Source of the DNA: JANQRV01 sp964533785
Lineage (GTDB): Bacteria > Bacteroidota > Bacteroidia > Chitinophagales > Saprospiraceae
Length of the DNA: 10,602 nucleotides
Direction: 5' to 3'
NCBI GenBank assembly: GCA_964533785.1
Contig: CAZHNG010000247.1
Location: 1-10,602, forward strand
A program made the translations under genes and the position numbers. Of the stretch, positions 1 to 6,119 are shown piece after piece. The stretch's first letter is position 1. Each line of letters opens with the position of its first letter. The notes beneath the pieces were generated by a model. It made no database searches. It saw only the letters and a list, made by a program, of their open reading frames with translations, and had not been told where the DNA came from.

Positions 1-499
1 TCACCTGGGTCCAGAAGTCGCGCGGCACGTTGATCTGGGCCGGCGCCGAGCCGCGACGGGCCTTCTGGATCACCCTGTTCAGCACCTCGGCGATGCGCGA
101 AGGGTCGCGCACCTCCTCCTGATAGCAGACACATTCCTGGAACATGGCCATCTGCTTGATTTCTTGGAAGCCACCCTGGCCGATCGTCTTGTTGGCGGCC
201 TGCGGGGTGACCAGCAGGAGCGGCGTGTGGTTCCAGTAGGCAGTAATGATCGGCGTCACCAAGTTGGTGACGCCCGGGCCGTTCTGGGCGATCGCCATCG
301 ACATCTTGCCGGTCGAGCGGGTGTAGCCATCCGCGATCATCCCGGCGTTCACCTCGTGCGCACAGTCCCAAAAGGTGATGCCGGCCGCCGGAAAGAGATC
401 CGAAATCGGCATCATCGCCGAGCCGATAATTCCGAAGGCGTGCTCGATACCGTGCATCTGCAGCACTTTGACGAACGCCTCTTCGGTGGTCATTTTCAT
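1..499 (-). CDS. xsc: Sulfoacetaldehyde acetyltransferase, N-terminal part (runs off left edge)
   Basis: This is a thiamine-diphosphate enzyme of the cytoplasm that converts sulfoacetaldehyde and phosphate to acetyl phosphate and sulfite, the last step in freeing sulfite from taurine and related C2 sulfonates. The visible 166 residues begin MKMTTEEAFVKVLQMHGIEH and match my memory of Xsc almost word for word. Next come the FGIIGSAMMPISDLFP stretch and CAHE (about residues 46-49), whose Glu fits the cofactor-activating glutamate of the family. GYTRSTGKM, NGPGVTN, YWNHTPLLLVTPQAANKTIG and NVPRDFW follow. Family length is about 590-600 residues, so roughly 28% is here. The start is the ATG at 497-499, with a GGGGAG ribosome site just upstream; an ATG two codons later is possible. 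Its partners (usually pta and taurine transport genes) would lie to the left. An IS110 element sits directly upstream. Confidence 0.93.
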   Translation of the reverse strand, partial: MKMTTEEAFVKVLQMHGIEHAFGIIGSAMMPISDLFPAAGITFWDCAHEVNAGMIADGYTRSTGKMSMAIAQNGPGVTNLVTPIITAYWNHTPLLLVTPQAANKTIGQGGFQEIKQMAMFQECVCYQEEVRDPSRIAEVLNRVIQKARRGSAPAQINVPRDFWTQV

Positions 500-796
500 G
501 TGTCGTCTCCCCGTTCACTTGTCGGTTCTGGTGTTCTCAGCGTTGTCGGTGTCTGACACGGCGCCAGCAGGCGGTGAGGCAGCGACGTTACGTATCGCGG
601 TCTGACGCTCGGCTCTCGACGCCGTGGTCGTCGAGAGCGCTTGCTGCAGCACGGCGCACCCGCTTGGAAGGATCGTCCGCTTCTCGGACAGATGGCCTGA
701 TTGGCGTTGCGGCCCAGGCCTTGGGGGTGGCTGCTCCGTTCGAGATGTCGCAACGTGGTCGGTGCTAGCCGCCACAAGCATCGCAAAGGAGCAGCC
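500..796. other. Intergenic region: xsc upstream region and IS110 left end
   Basis: No convincing gene is seen in these 297 bases. Near xsc, the octamer TTGTCGGT occurs at 519-526 and 543-550 (24-bp period), and a GTGTC-T-GACAC palindrome lies at 549-559; either could be part of an xsc control site. Further right are a perfect 10-bp hairpin (612-638), a 5-bp hairpin GTCCG/CGGAC (675-689) and a CCCA/TGGG stem near 712. IS110-group elements are known to encode a structured bridge RNA in the non-coding end upstream of the transposase, so the right-hand part may be that RNA. The exact left boundary of the element cannot be read, because IS110 elements lack clear terminal inverted repeats. An AAGGAG ribosome site at 786-791 serves the transposase start at 797. 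Confidence 0.5.
612..638 (+). repeat. Perfect 10-bp inverted repeat (candidate bridge-RNA stem)
   Basis: GCTCTCGACG at 612-621 is exactly complementary to CGTCGAGAGC at 629-638 across a 7-base loop. It sits about 160 bases before the IS110 transposase start, in the end where the IS110 group carries its guide (bridge) RNA. A stem-loop can be seen directly; its role is inferred. Confidence 0.55.
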
Positions 797-1873
797 ATGA
801 GGTGCTATGCCGGACTGGACGTGTCGTTGGAAGAGACCGCGATTTGCGTGGTCGATGCGGATGGGACGATCGTCAAGGAGATGCGGGCGGAGAGCGCGCC
901 GGATGCTTTGCACGATGCCTTGATGCGGCTCGATCTACCGCTCGCGCGGGTCGGGATGGAGGCCTGCTCGCTGACGGCGTGGCTGCACGACGGGCTGACC
1001 GAGGCCGGCTGGCCGGCGCTCTGCATCGAGACGCGGCAGGCGGCCTAGTGGGGCTGCGGGGTCCCCACGGCCCCGCAGGGTGCGTCGATGAAGTCCATGC
1101 CGAACAAGACCGATCGCAACGATGCGCGGATGTTGGCGCAGATCATGCGAACGGGCTGGTTCCGCCAGGTGCATGTCAAGAGCCGCCAATCGCGCCGCTG
1201 GCGCTCGCTCCTGGTCGCTCGGCGCACGGTCTTGAATCACATGCGCAGCATCGAGAACGTCGTGCGCGGGATCGCTCGCGAGGACGGGATCAAGCTCGGC
1301 ACGCCGAGCCGCAAAGACTTTGCCGCGCGCGTACGCGAGATGGTCGGCAACGAGCCCGAGTTGATGGCCCAGATGACCAGGGGGCTGGAGCCACTTCTGG
1401 CGGTGCTGGCGTCGATGATCGAAGATTTCGCCCGGCTGACCAAGCGGGTGCTTGACATCATCAAGCACGAGAAGACCTGCCGGCAGCTGATGACCACGCC
1501 GGGCATCGGCCCGATCAACGCGTTGACCTATCGCGGTACCATCGACCGGCCAGAACGGTTCGCCAAATCGCGCGACGTCGGTGCGCATCTCGGCCTCACG
1601 CCGAGCAGATATCAATCCGGCGAAACGGATATCGTGGGTAAGATCAGTCGCTGCGGCGACGAGCTCGCCCGAACCGGCCTGGTCGAGGCCGCGCACACGC
1701 TCCTGGTGCGCAGCAGCAAATGGTCGGCTTTGCGGGTCTGGGGATTGTCCATCGCCAAGCGCCGCGGCATGGCCAAGGCGAAGATCGCGGTCGCCAGAAA
1801 GCTCGCCGTGATCCTGCACACGATGTGGATCGACGGCACCGATTTCCGCTTCGGCAAGGAGGCCGTGGCCTGA
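797..1873 (+). pseudogene. IS110-family transposase, interrupted by an in-frame stop and short insertion
   Basis: This is a DEDD transposase (RuvC-like N-terminal domain plus Transposase_20 C-terminal domain) that moves IS110 elements using a bridge RNA. The first part, from ATG 797, begins MRCYAGLDVSLEETAICVVD and includes VGMEACSLTAWL; it supplies the first Asp and the Glu. A TAG at 1046-1048 ends it after ETRQAA. The same frame resumes at 1049, and from 1088 reads MKSMPNKTDRNDARMLAQIM with the remaining acidic residues. It then gives the C-terminal domain: TTPGIGPINALTYRGTI, followed by HLGLTPSRYQSGE and the family's conserved serine region. Family members I recall have 8 residues between ETxxA and NKTD; this copy has 20 codons, one of them TAG, so about 36 bases are extra. 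Without readthrough the catalytic domain is split and the enzyme should be dead. An AAGGAG site precedes 797. The second part has only a weak ribosome site. Confidence 0.85.
1049..1078 (+). repeat. GC-rich hairpin inside the transposase, immediately after the TAG
   Basis: CTGCGGGG (1054-1061) pairs perfectly with CCCCGCAG (1071-1078). As RNA the stem can extend by a U-G and a C-G pair to 10 bp with a 5-base loop. An alternative pairing, TGGGG (1049-1053) with CCCCA (1063-1067), is also possible. The hairpin lies in the roughly 36-39 extra bases relative to the family pattern. A GCAGG pentamer flanks the stretch at 1036-1040 and 1075-1079. It may be a small palindromic insertion or a local rearrangement. 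Confidence 0.6.
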
Positions 1874-2196
1874 GACCAAAAGCCTAAAACGACTGGTGCC
1901 AGTTCGCCCGAAAGGGTGAAACGGCTCGGCCCGAGCGGGGACGATGGGCGAGGCGATCTCGCCCCGAACCAAGAACCCTCGGGCTCATCCCGAAAGGTCG
2001 TGGACAGATTGAGACGCCTCGTCCTCCTGACCCGATCATGCGGCGCCTCCCATCAGCTGGAATGGGCATCGACCGCGAAGAGAAGCGAGTGACCAGCAGG
2101 AACGAAGCCACCCGAACATGAGAGGTAGCCACCCGAACGCAGGAGAAAAAAGAAGCGGAGCAGCTCGACACCAACGACCCCAATCAGAGGAGGCTC
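1874..2196. other. Intergenic region: IS110 right flank and possible IS21-type end
   Basis: There are no convincing genes in these 323 bases. Just after the transposase are GCTCGG-C-CCGAGC (around 1924-1936) and a perfect 7-bp hairpin GGGCGAG/CTCGCCC (1946-1952/1958-1964), both probably within the IS110 end. Near the right side is a 12-bp direct repeat (2106-2117 and 2127-2138). Short frames on either strand show no recognisable domain. No strong terminator is seen for the lipoprotein gene that ends at 2197, only a run of T on its strand around 2146-2153 without a solid stem. Confidence 0.45.
2106..2138 (-). repeat. Two copies of a 12-bp direct repeat (possible IS21-type terminal repeats)
   Basis: AGCCACCCGAAC occurs exactly at 2106-2117 and 2127-2138, a 21-bp period. 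Read on the minus strand it is GTTCGGGTGGCT. IS21-family elements typically carry several such short repeats inside each end, and I recall TTCGGGTGGCT-like units from that family. No istA or istB coding sequence accompanies it here, so it would be a solitary leftover end. Confidence 0.4.
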
Positions 2197-3156
2197 TCAG
2201 GGCAGTGGCTGGCTGCTCTCGATGTGGAAGGCGTCGTCGAAGGCGCCTCGGAAGATGCCGCGCTGGCCGATGGCGATGGTGGCCGGCGAGCTTGCGTCGA
2301 TCGGGATGCCGAAGCCCGAGAGATGGACGCCCGGATCGTTCGGGTTGGGGGCGAGGAAGCCTTCGATCGAGAGGTGCGCGACGTCGTCGGCGAACAGCAG
2401 CGAGGCGCCGGTGGCGATCTTCGTGGCGATCAACCGGCCATGGGCGAAGCCGCCCTTGATCTCGGCATATGTTGGCGTCTCGCCCAACACGCAACAGGCG
2501 GCGTCGATGACGAGGTCGGCGATCTGCAGGCCGTCGGCATCGGGCAGCAGCAGGCCACGAATTGCGGCCGCCTCGCCTTCTCTCATGGGCTGGAGCCTGG
2601 TCGCGAGCAGGCCACGGCTCTGCCAGAGCCCGGCCAGCGCGACTGCTTGGCCCATTTCGAGTGTCGTCGTGTCGATTGTCGCGTCGTCGGCCAGCTCGAC
2701 CCTGATGCCCATCACTCGAAGTGAACGCCCGTCGGCGCCGAAAGCCGTGATGGGGCCGGCGAGCGGGATGAACGGCTCGACCTTGCGGGCGATCAGCATG
2801 CCGTCCTGAGCCAGTGCTTCGATCAGCACCGTCGAGCCGACGCCGAGCTCAGCGGTGGCCGCCGCCTGCGCGGGTGCGAGCTCGATCGTTCGGCCGTTGA
2901 CCAGAATGCTGCCGAAGCCTGCGACCGTGCCGAAGAGCCCGGTTGCGGGTGTGCCGTCGGCGATCAGCGGCGCGCCGGTGCCGCCGATGCCACCCTCGGG
3001 GCGCGCAACGCCGGTTGCTCGAGCGGTCTGTTGCGCCGCAGGCCCGGTATTGCCGGATCCTAGGTCGCCGGATCCGGCCGTCGTCAGCGTGCAGCCGGTG
3101 AGCAGCAGCAAGGCGAGCGGGGGCCCCAGCAGGTGCCTCGCGGTCCAACGGCTCAT
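2197..3156 (-). CDS. DUF5666-like lipoprotein
   Basis: The 319-residue product starts with a lipoprotein signal: a short basic N-terminus, a hydrophobic core (residues 9-19) and lipobox LTGC with Cys22, so it should be acylated and held at the membrane facing the periplasm or outer surface. A low-complexity Gly/Thr/Ala linker follows, containing GGIGGTGAP (55-63). Then come repeated beta-rich units of about 60 residues, the clearest being GLFGTVAGFGSILVNGRTIEL (from residue 73) and PLAGPITAFGADGRSLRVMG (from 131), with weaker ones near 199 and 263. This pattern of GTV-x-V-NG-x-x-I units resembles DUF5666 proteins, whose function is unknown. The paired Cys221-Cys222 is unusual. The ATG overlaps the stop of the upstream gene (ATGA), with GGGGGAG as ribosome site, so the two are probably translationally coupled. 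The family call is from memory of the pattern. Confidence 0.7.
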   Translation of the reverse strand: MSRWTARHLLGPPLALLLLTGCTLTTAGSGDLGSGNTGPAAQQTARATGVARPEGGIGGTGAPLIADGTPATGLFGTVAGFGSILVNGRTIELAPAQAAATAELGVGSTVLIEALAQDGMLIARKVEPFIPLAGPITAFGADGRSLRVMGIRVELADDATIDTTTLEMGQAVALAGLWQSRGLLATRLQPMREGEAAAIRGLLLPDADGLQIADLVIDAACCVLGETPTYAEIKGGFAHGRLIATKIATGASLLFADDVAHLSIEGFLAPNPNDPGVHLSGFGIPIDASSPATIAIGQRGIFRGAFDDAFHIESSQPLP

Positions 3157-4070
3157 GTCGCTCCCCCGATTTTGTCTGGCTCGCCTGCGCCAACTTGCTT
3201 AGCAGGTGGCTGCTCGCTGTCCGGGCCGGCGTAAAAATAGACGCCGAAGCGAAAGCGCCTGGTGTTGACGGCCGCAGTGTTGTCGGCCGCTTCCGCGTCG
3301 GCCTGCTGCAGCGCCAAGGCCTGCTCGTTCACCGCGTGCAGCAGCGCCATCGCCTGGTCCTCGGCGGCGGCACGGATGGTCTCCACCGACCGGACCGTCA
3401 GCCGGTTGTAGTAGACGGCCCGCTCCAGGCCAGGTGTGGCTGGCTCCAGGAGATTGCGCGTGGCCACGGCCAGATGGTCGTGAAGATTGGCGCCGAGGAA
3501 CGCCGCCAAGCCGGTCTCGTCGTCGCCCGGCACGAAGGCCCCAGCCCGCAGCTCGAAGCGGTCGCCGGTTGCGTTGCCGACGACCAAGCCGCGCGCCAGG
3601 AGATCGTCGAGCACGGTCCGCGGCCGGACGTCCTTGATCACCCCGTCGAGCAGCTCGTCGAAGGACAGCACGCCCGAGTCGGCGCCGCGGGCGAGTGGCA
3701 GTGGCTTGCCGGCCTCGTCGCGAAAACGCGGATCGCCGAGCCAGCGGCCGATGGCGGTGGCCGAGATGGCGGCTTGAGGTGGCACAGTCGAGGGCGCGCC
3801 GGCCTCGCGCAGGCTGCGCACGTCGCGCCGATGCACGCCGGTGATTAGGCTGATCCGACTGTCGGTCAAGGGCTTGTCGGGCAGCGCGAAATGCTCGGCC
3901 GCGACCTCGACATAGACCTTCTTTAACAGCGCCACCGCCGCCGGCAGCAGGATGCCGCGGGCGATCATCAGCCGGATCAGCGGCCGCAGCAGCCAAGCGA
4001 TCGCACCAGTCAGGGCGGCACCCGACTCGCCGTGCATCGGTGATGCCGCAGGCTCTCGTGTATTTGTCAT
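3153..4070 (-). CDS. DUF6502-like protein, possible DNA-binding regulator
   Basis: The 305-residue product contains WLLRPLIRLMIARGILLPAA followed by LLKKVYVEVAAEHF (49-61), then TDSRISLITGVHRRDVRSLRE (69-89), the arrangement I associate with DUF6502. The SRISLITGVHRRDVRSL piece looks like a helix-turn-helix. RTVLDDLLARGLVVGN...DRFELRAGAFVP (151-181) looks like a second winged-helix with its wing. A C-terminal helical stretch (about 225-262, rich in Ala, Gln and Glu) could form a coiled coil. No signal peptide or clear membrane segment is present, although residues 23-48 are fairly hydrophobic. The start was placed at ATG 4068-4070 because conserved sequence begins only at about residue 25. 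The frame stays open up to 4211, which would add 47 unlikely residues. It is first in an operon with the lipoprotein gene and divergent from the FAS1-RTX gene. A regulatory role is inference from the fold pattern. Confidence 0.65.
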   Translation of the reverse strand: MTNTREPAASPMHGESGAALTGAIAWLLRPLIRLMIARGILLPAAVALLKKVYVEVAAEHFALPDKPLTDSRISLITGVHRRDVRSLREAGAPSTVPPQAAISATAIGRWLGDPRFRDEAGKPLPLARGADSGVLSFDELLDGVIKDVRPRTVLDDLLARGLVVGNATGDRFELRAGAFVPGDDETGLAAFLGANLHDHLAVATRNLLEPATPGLERAVYYNRLTVRSVETIRAAAEDQAMALLHAVNEQALALQQADAEAADNTAAVNTRRFRFGVYFYAGPDSEQPPAKQVGAGEPDKIGGAT

Positions 4071-4225
4071 GGTGGTGACATGCCACCGCGTGGACAATTT
4101 TTCCACAAAATTGATTGACCTCGTGACCGCACCGCGTATGAACGTGTGTGCGATTATCCCACAATCTGAAAGGACGGCGCTACGATCGTCGTCGCACACC
4201 CTAGGATGCATGAGGAGGAAACAGC
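4071..4225. promoter_or_regulatory. Shared divergent control region
   Basis: These 155 bases separate the leftward DUF6502-lipoprotein operon from the rightward FAS1-RTX gene and are visibly richer in A and T than the flanks, as expected of promoters. They contain an inverted repeat GTGGA (4090-4094)/TCCAC (4102-4106) with a 7-base spacer. Within it, TTTTCCACA (4099-4107) fits the relaxed DnaA-box consensus TTWTNCACA. A second similar string, TTATCCCACA (4154-4163), has one extra C. The FAS1-RTX gene has a strong ribosome site, AGGAGG at 4213-4218, 7 bases before its ATG. Confidence 0.6.
4115..4142 (+). promoter_or_regulatory. Candidate sigma70-type promoter for the FAS1-RTX gene
   Basis: TTGACC (4115-4120, 5 of 6 to the -35 consensus) is followed after 16 bases by TATGAA (4137-4142, 4 of 6 to the -10 consensus). 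This leaves a leader of roughly 75 bases before the ATG at 4226. The match is fair only. Confidence 0.35.
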
Positions 4226-5815
4226 ATGACGTCGAGCACCATCGCCGATGTGGTCGTCGGCTCGGTTCGCGACACGGGCGAGTTCAGCCTGTTGTTGCGA
4301 GCCCTGGAAACGGCCAATCTCACGGGGGCCGTGGCCGATCCGAATGCGGATCTCACCGTGTTCGCGCCGACCGACGCCGCCTTCGTCAAGCTCGCCCGCT
4401 CGCTCGGCGTGACCGTGGCCGATCGTGACGAGGATGCGGCGTTCGACGGTATCGTCGGCGCCCTCTCCACCCTCGGTGATCCCGTGCAGCTACTGAGCGA
4501 GGTGCTGCTTTATCACGTCACACCGGGTGGTCAGACCGTGGCAGCGCTCCAGAGTGCCGGACAGGTGGCGACGGCGGCCACCGGCGGGCCTGCCTTGGGC
4601 TTCGAGAATGGCGAGCTGGTCGATCTGGACCCCACCCTCACCAACCCGCGCTTCGTCGAGGGGTTGACCGACATCGCGGCTGCCAACGGCACGATCCAGG
4701 TGATCGATGCGGTGCTGCTGCCCTTGGACGTCGCCGAGGCCCGCGACCCGTCGGCCGACGAGACCTTGACTGGTGATGCGGACGCCAACGTGCTGGCGGG
4801 TGATGACGGACGCGATCAGCTGTTCGGGCGCAATGGCGATGATCTGCTCGAAGGTGGCAATGGCGACGATGATCTCGACGGCGGCTTCGGCAACGACACC
4901 GTCGACGGTGGTGCGGGCGACGACCTGCTGCTGGGCGGCGAAGGCCACGACGACCTCACCGGCGGCGCGGGTGACGACTTCCTGGTCGGCGGCGAAGGCG
5001 GTGATCGCTTTCGCTTCGACCCGTCACGAGAGGGTGAGGGCCATGACACCATCCGCGACTTCAATCTCGGCGAGGATGCGATCGTCCTCAATGCCGTCGA
5101 CATCGCCGATGCGGACCCCGACATCGCCGGCGCCGACGGCATCGTGCAGCCGGCCGATTTCGATTCGTCCTCAGACTGGAACCTGGTCGATGCGCATGGT
5201 GATCTCGCGGTCGAGCACCCCAACGGCACCATCCGGCTCGACAATGTCTCGTTCGACGCCGCACTGACCTTCGAGGCGTTGGTCCATGCGGGTGCATTGG
5301 TGGTCGAAGGGCTGGTGCAGGGTGACGATGAGGCCAACACGCTGGTCGGTGACCAGGATGCGACCATGGCGGATCTTATCAATGGGCTGGGCGGCGACGA
5401 CGTGCTGCGCGGTGGTGACGACGACGACATCCTGATCGGCGGTCATGGGGCCGATCGCTTCCAGTTCGACCCGAGCAATCAGGGCGAAGGGGCGGACCGG
5501 ATCGCCGACTTCATGATCGGCGAGGACCGGATAGTCCTCGATCCAGCCGACGTGCTGGCGTCCGATCCCACGCTCGACATCGGCGGCGCCAGCCTGGAGG
5601 AGATCTTCGCGGCCCTAGATGCGAGCGAGGCCTGGACGCTCGCGCCATCGGCCGACAGCGACGTGGTCATCGGCCATCCCGGCGGCACGATCGAGCTCGA
5701 AGGGGTGCAGGTCGATGCCGTGGCAGACCTTGTCGGCGAGGTCAGCTTCGCCGCGGTGGCACCCGCCGTGGTCGCGCTCGACACCCTCGTCAGCGAGGAT
5801 CCGTCCGTCAGCTAA
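4226..5815 (+). CDS. Fasciclin (FAS1)-RTX calcium-binding protein, probable type I secreted adhesin
   Basis: The 529-residue acidic protein opens directly with a FAS1 domain (about residues 4-168): TIADVVVGSV, DLTVFAPTDAAF (42-53), LLYHVTPGGQ (94-103) and GTIQVIDAVLLP (155-166). FAS1 domains mediate adhesion. Eight uninterrupted GGxGxDxUx nonapeptides follow (192-263), and three more at 387-413; such RTX repeats fold into calcium-binding beta rolls outside the cell. Each RTX block leads into the same module: GDRFRFDPSREGEGHDTIRDF from residue 259 and GADRFQFDPSNQGEGADRIADF from 408. Each module closes with HPNGTIRLDNVSFDA or HPGGTIELEGVQVDA. The copies are offset by 150 residues. There is no N-terminal signal peptide, which fits export by a type I system with an uncleaved C-terminal signal. 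No ABC, membrane-fusion or TolC gene is in the window. The start has AGGAGG at ideal spacing. Expression may be tied to the divergent operon. Confidence 0.88.
   Translation: MTSSTIADVVVGSVRDTGEFSLLLRALETANLTGAVADPNADLTVFAPTDAAFVKLARSLGVTVADRDEDAAFDGIVGALSTLGDPVQLLSEVLLYHVTPGGQTVAALQSAGQVATAATGGPALGFENGELVDLDPTLTNPRFVEGLTDIAAANGTIQVIDAVLLPLDVAEARDPSADETLTGDADANVLAGDDGRDQLFGRNGDDLLEGGNGDDDLDGGFGNDTVDGGAGDDLLLGGEGHDDLTGGAGDDFLVGGEGGDRFRFDPSREGEGHDTIRDFNLGEDAIVLNAVDIADADPDIAGADGIVQPADFDSSSDWNLVDAHGDLAVEHPNGTIRLDNVSFDAALTFEALVHAGALVVEGLVQGDDEANTLVGDQDATMADLINGLGGDDVLRGGDDDDILIGGHGADRFQFDPSNQGEGADRIADFMIGEDRIVLDPADVLASDPTLDIGGASLEEIFAALDASEAWTLAPSADSDVVIGHPGGTIELEGVQVDAVADLVGEVSFAAVAPAVVALDTLVSEDPSVS
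4799..5014 (+). repeat. RTX repeat block 1 (eight tandem nonapeptides)
   Basis: Codons 192-263 encode eight consecutive 9-residue units, for example GGNGDDDLD, GGFGNDTVD, GGAGDDLLL and GGEGHDDLT. At DNA level this is an imperfect 27-bp tandem repeat. It is the expected calcium-binding beta-roll. Confidence 0.9.
5384..5464 (+). repeat. RTX repeat block 2 (three tandem nonapeptides)
   Basis: Codons 387-413 encode GLGGDDVLR, GGDDDDILI and GGHGADRFQ. It precedes the second copy of the DRFxFDPS module, just as block 1 precedes the first. Confidence 0.85.
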
Positions 5816-5842
5816 TCGGCGATCAGCGGCGTTCGGCCGAGT

Positions 5843-5881
5843 GGCTGCGGCGACGCGGCCGGCGGAGCGCCGTCGCCAGCC
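5843..5881 (+). terminator. GC-rich hairpin after the FAS1-RTX gene
   Basis: GGCGACG (5849-5855) pairs with CGTCGCC (5871-5877), extended by GGCT (5843-5846) with AGCC (5878-5881) past a 2-base bulge. It starts 28 bases after the stop codon. There is no following run of T, so intrinsic termination is doubtful; it may instead just protect the 3' end. Confidence 0.3.
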
Positions 5882-5914
5882 AGGGCCAAGTCTGCCGGCC
5901 CCGATCGAAGGCAG

Positions 5915-6097
5915 TGCTACGACCGGGTCGACATCCCGTTCTTGGCGTCGGAGACCGTCCGGGTCGAGCTTTTTGGTGGGCCCCGACTTGCCTGACAGAG
6001 GGGGCGGCCAATGCGGCCGGCGCTTCAAGGCCGAGCCACACCGGACGGCATGCCGCCGGGCACGCCCTTCGGCCCCGACATTCATGCCCTTCTGCTC
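5915..6097 (+). pseudogene. IS66-like transposase fragment, frameshifted and truncated
   Basis: Three pieces in two frames spell a recognisable stretch of the N-terminal half of an IS66-type transposase. CYDRVDIPFLASETVRVELFGG (5915-5980) is the region before the zinc-binding motif. QCGRRFKAE (6009-6035, shifted frame) is the zinc-ribbon remnant. PDGMPPGTPFGPDIHALLL (6041-6097, back in the first frame) is the strand where relatives continue with YLHHSH. The frame instead meets TAG at 6098 and homology stops, so another sequence has been joined there. Upstream of 5915 I see no clear IS66 sequence. Assignment rests on recall of family sequence; the compensating frame pattern makes chance unlikely. 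The 304 bases between the FAS1-RTX gene and the ISAs1 transposase hold nothing else that I can identify. Confidence 0.6.
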
Positions 6098-6119
6098 TAG
6101 CCCGGATTTCTCACCAGCT

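Noticed and set aside
164..556. Plus-strand frame of 130 codons over xsc
   Set aside because: The minus strand reads as Xsc without interruption, so this frame is a shadow.
935..1972. A 345-codon open frame on the minus strand, antisense to the IS110 transposase
   Set aside because: It is a mirror of the transposase coding sequence with Arg/His/Pro-rich composition and no domain pattern.
2140..2175. Possible terminator for the lipoprotein gene (T-run on the minus strand)
   Set aside because: The T-run is real but the preceding stem is only 3-4 bp, too weak to call.
4085..4165. A replication origin suggested by DnaA-box-like strings
   Set aside because: There is only one consensus match and one off-length match, with no iterons, no AT-rich unwinding zone and no replication gene nearby.
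4071..4211. A 47-residue upstream extension of the DUF6502-like protein
   Set aside because: It would occupy almost the whole divergent promoter region and looks unlike the conserved domain; ATG 4068-4070 is the more credible start.
4816..5430. A Ser/Pro-rich 204-codon minus-strand frame opposite the RTX repeats
   Set aside because: The Ser-Pro-Pro periodicity is the reverse complement of the Gly/Asp RTX codons.
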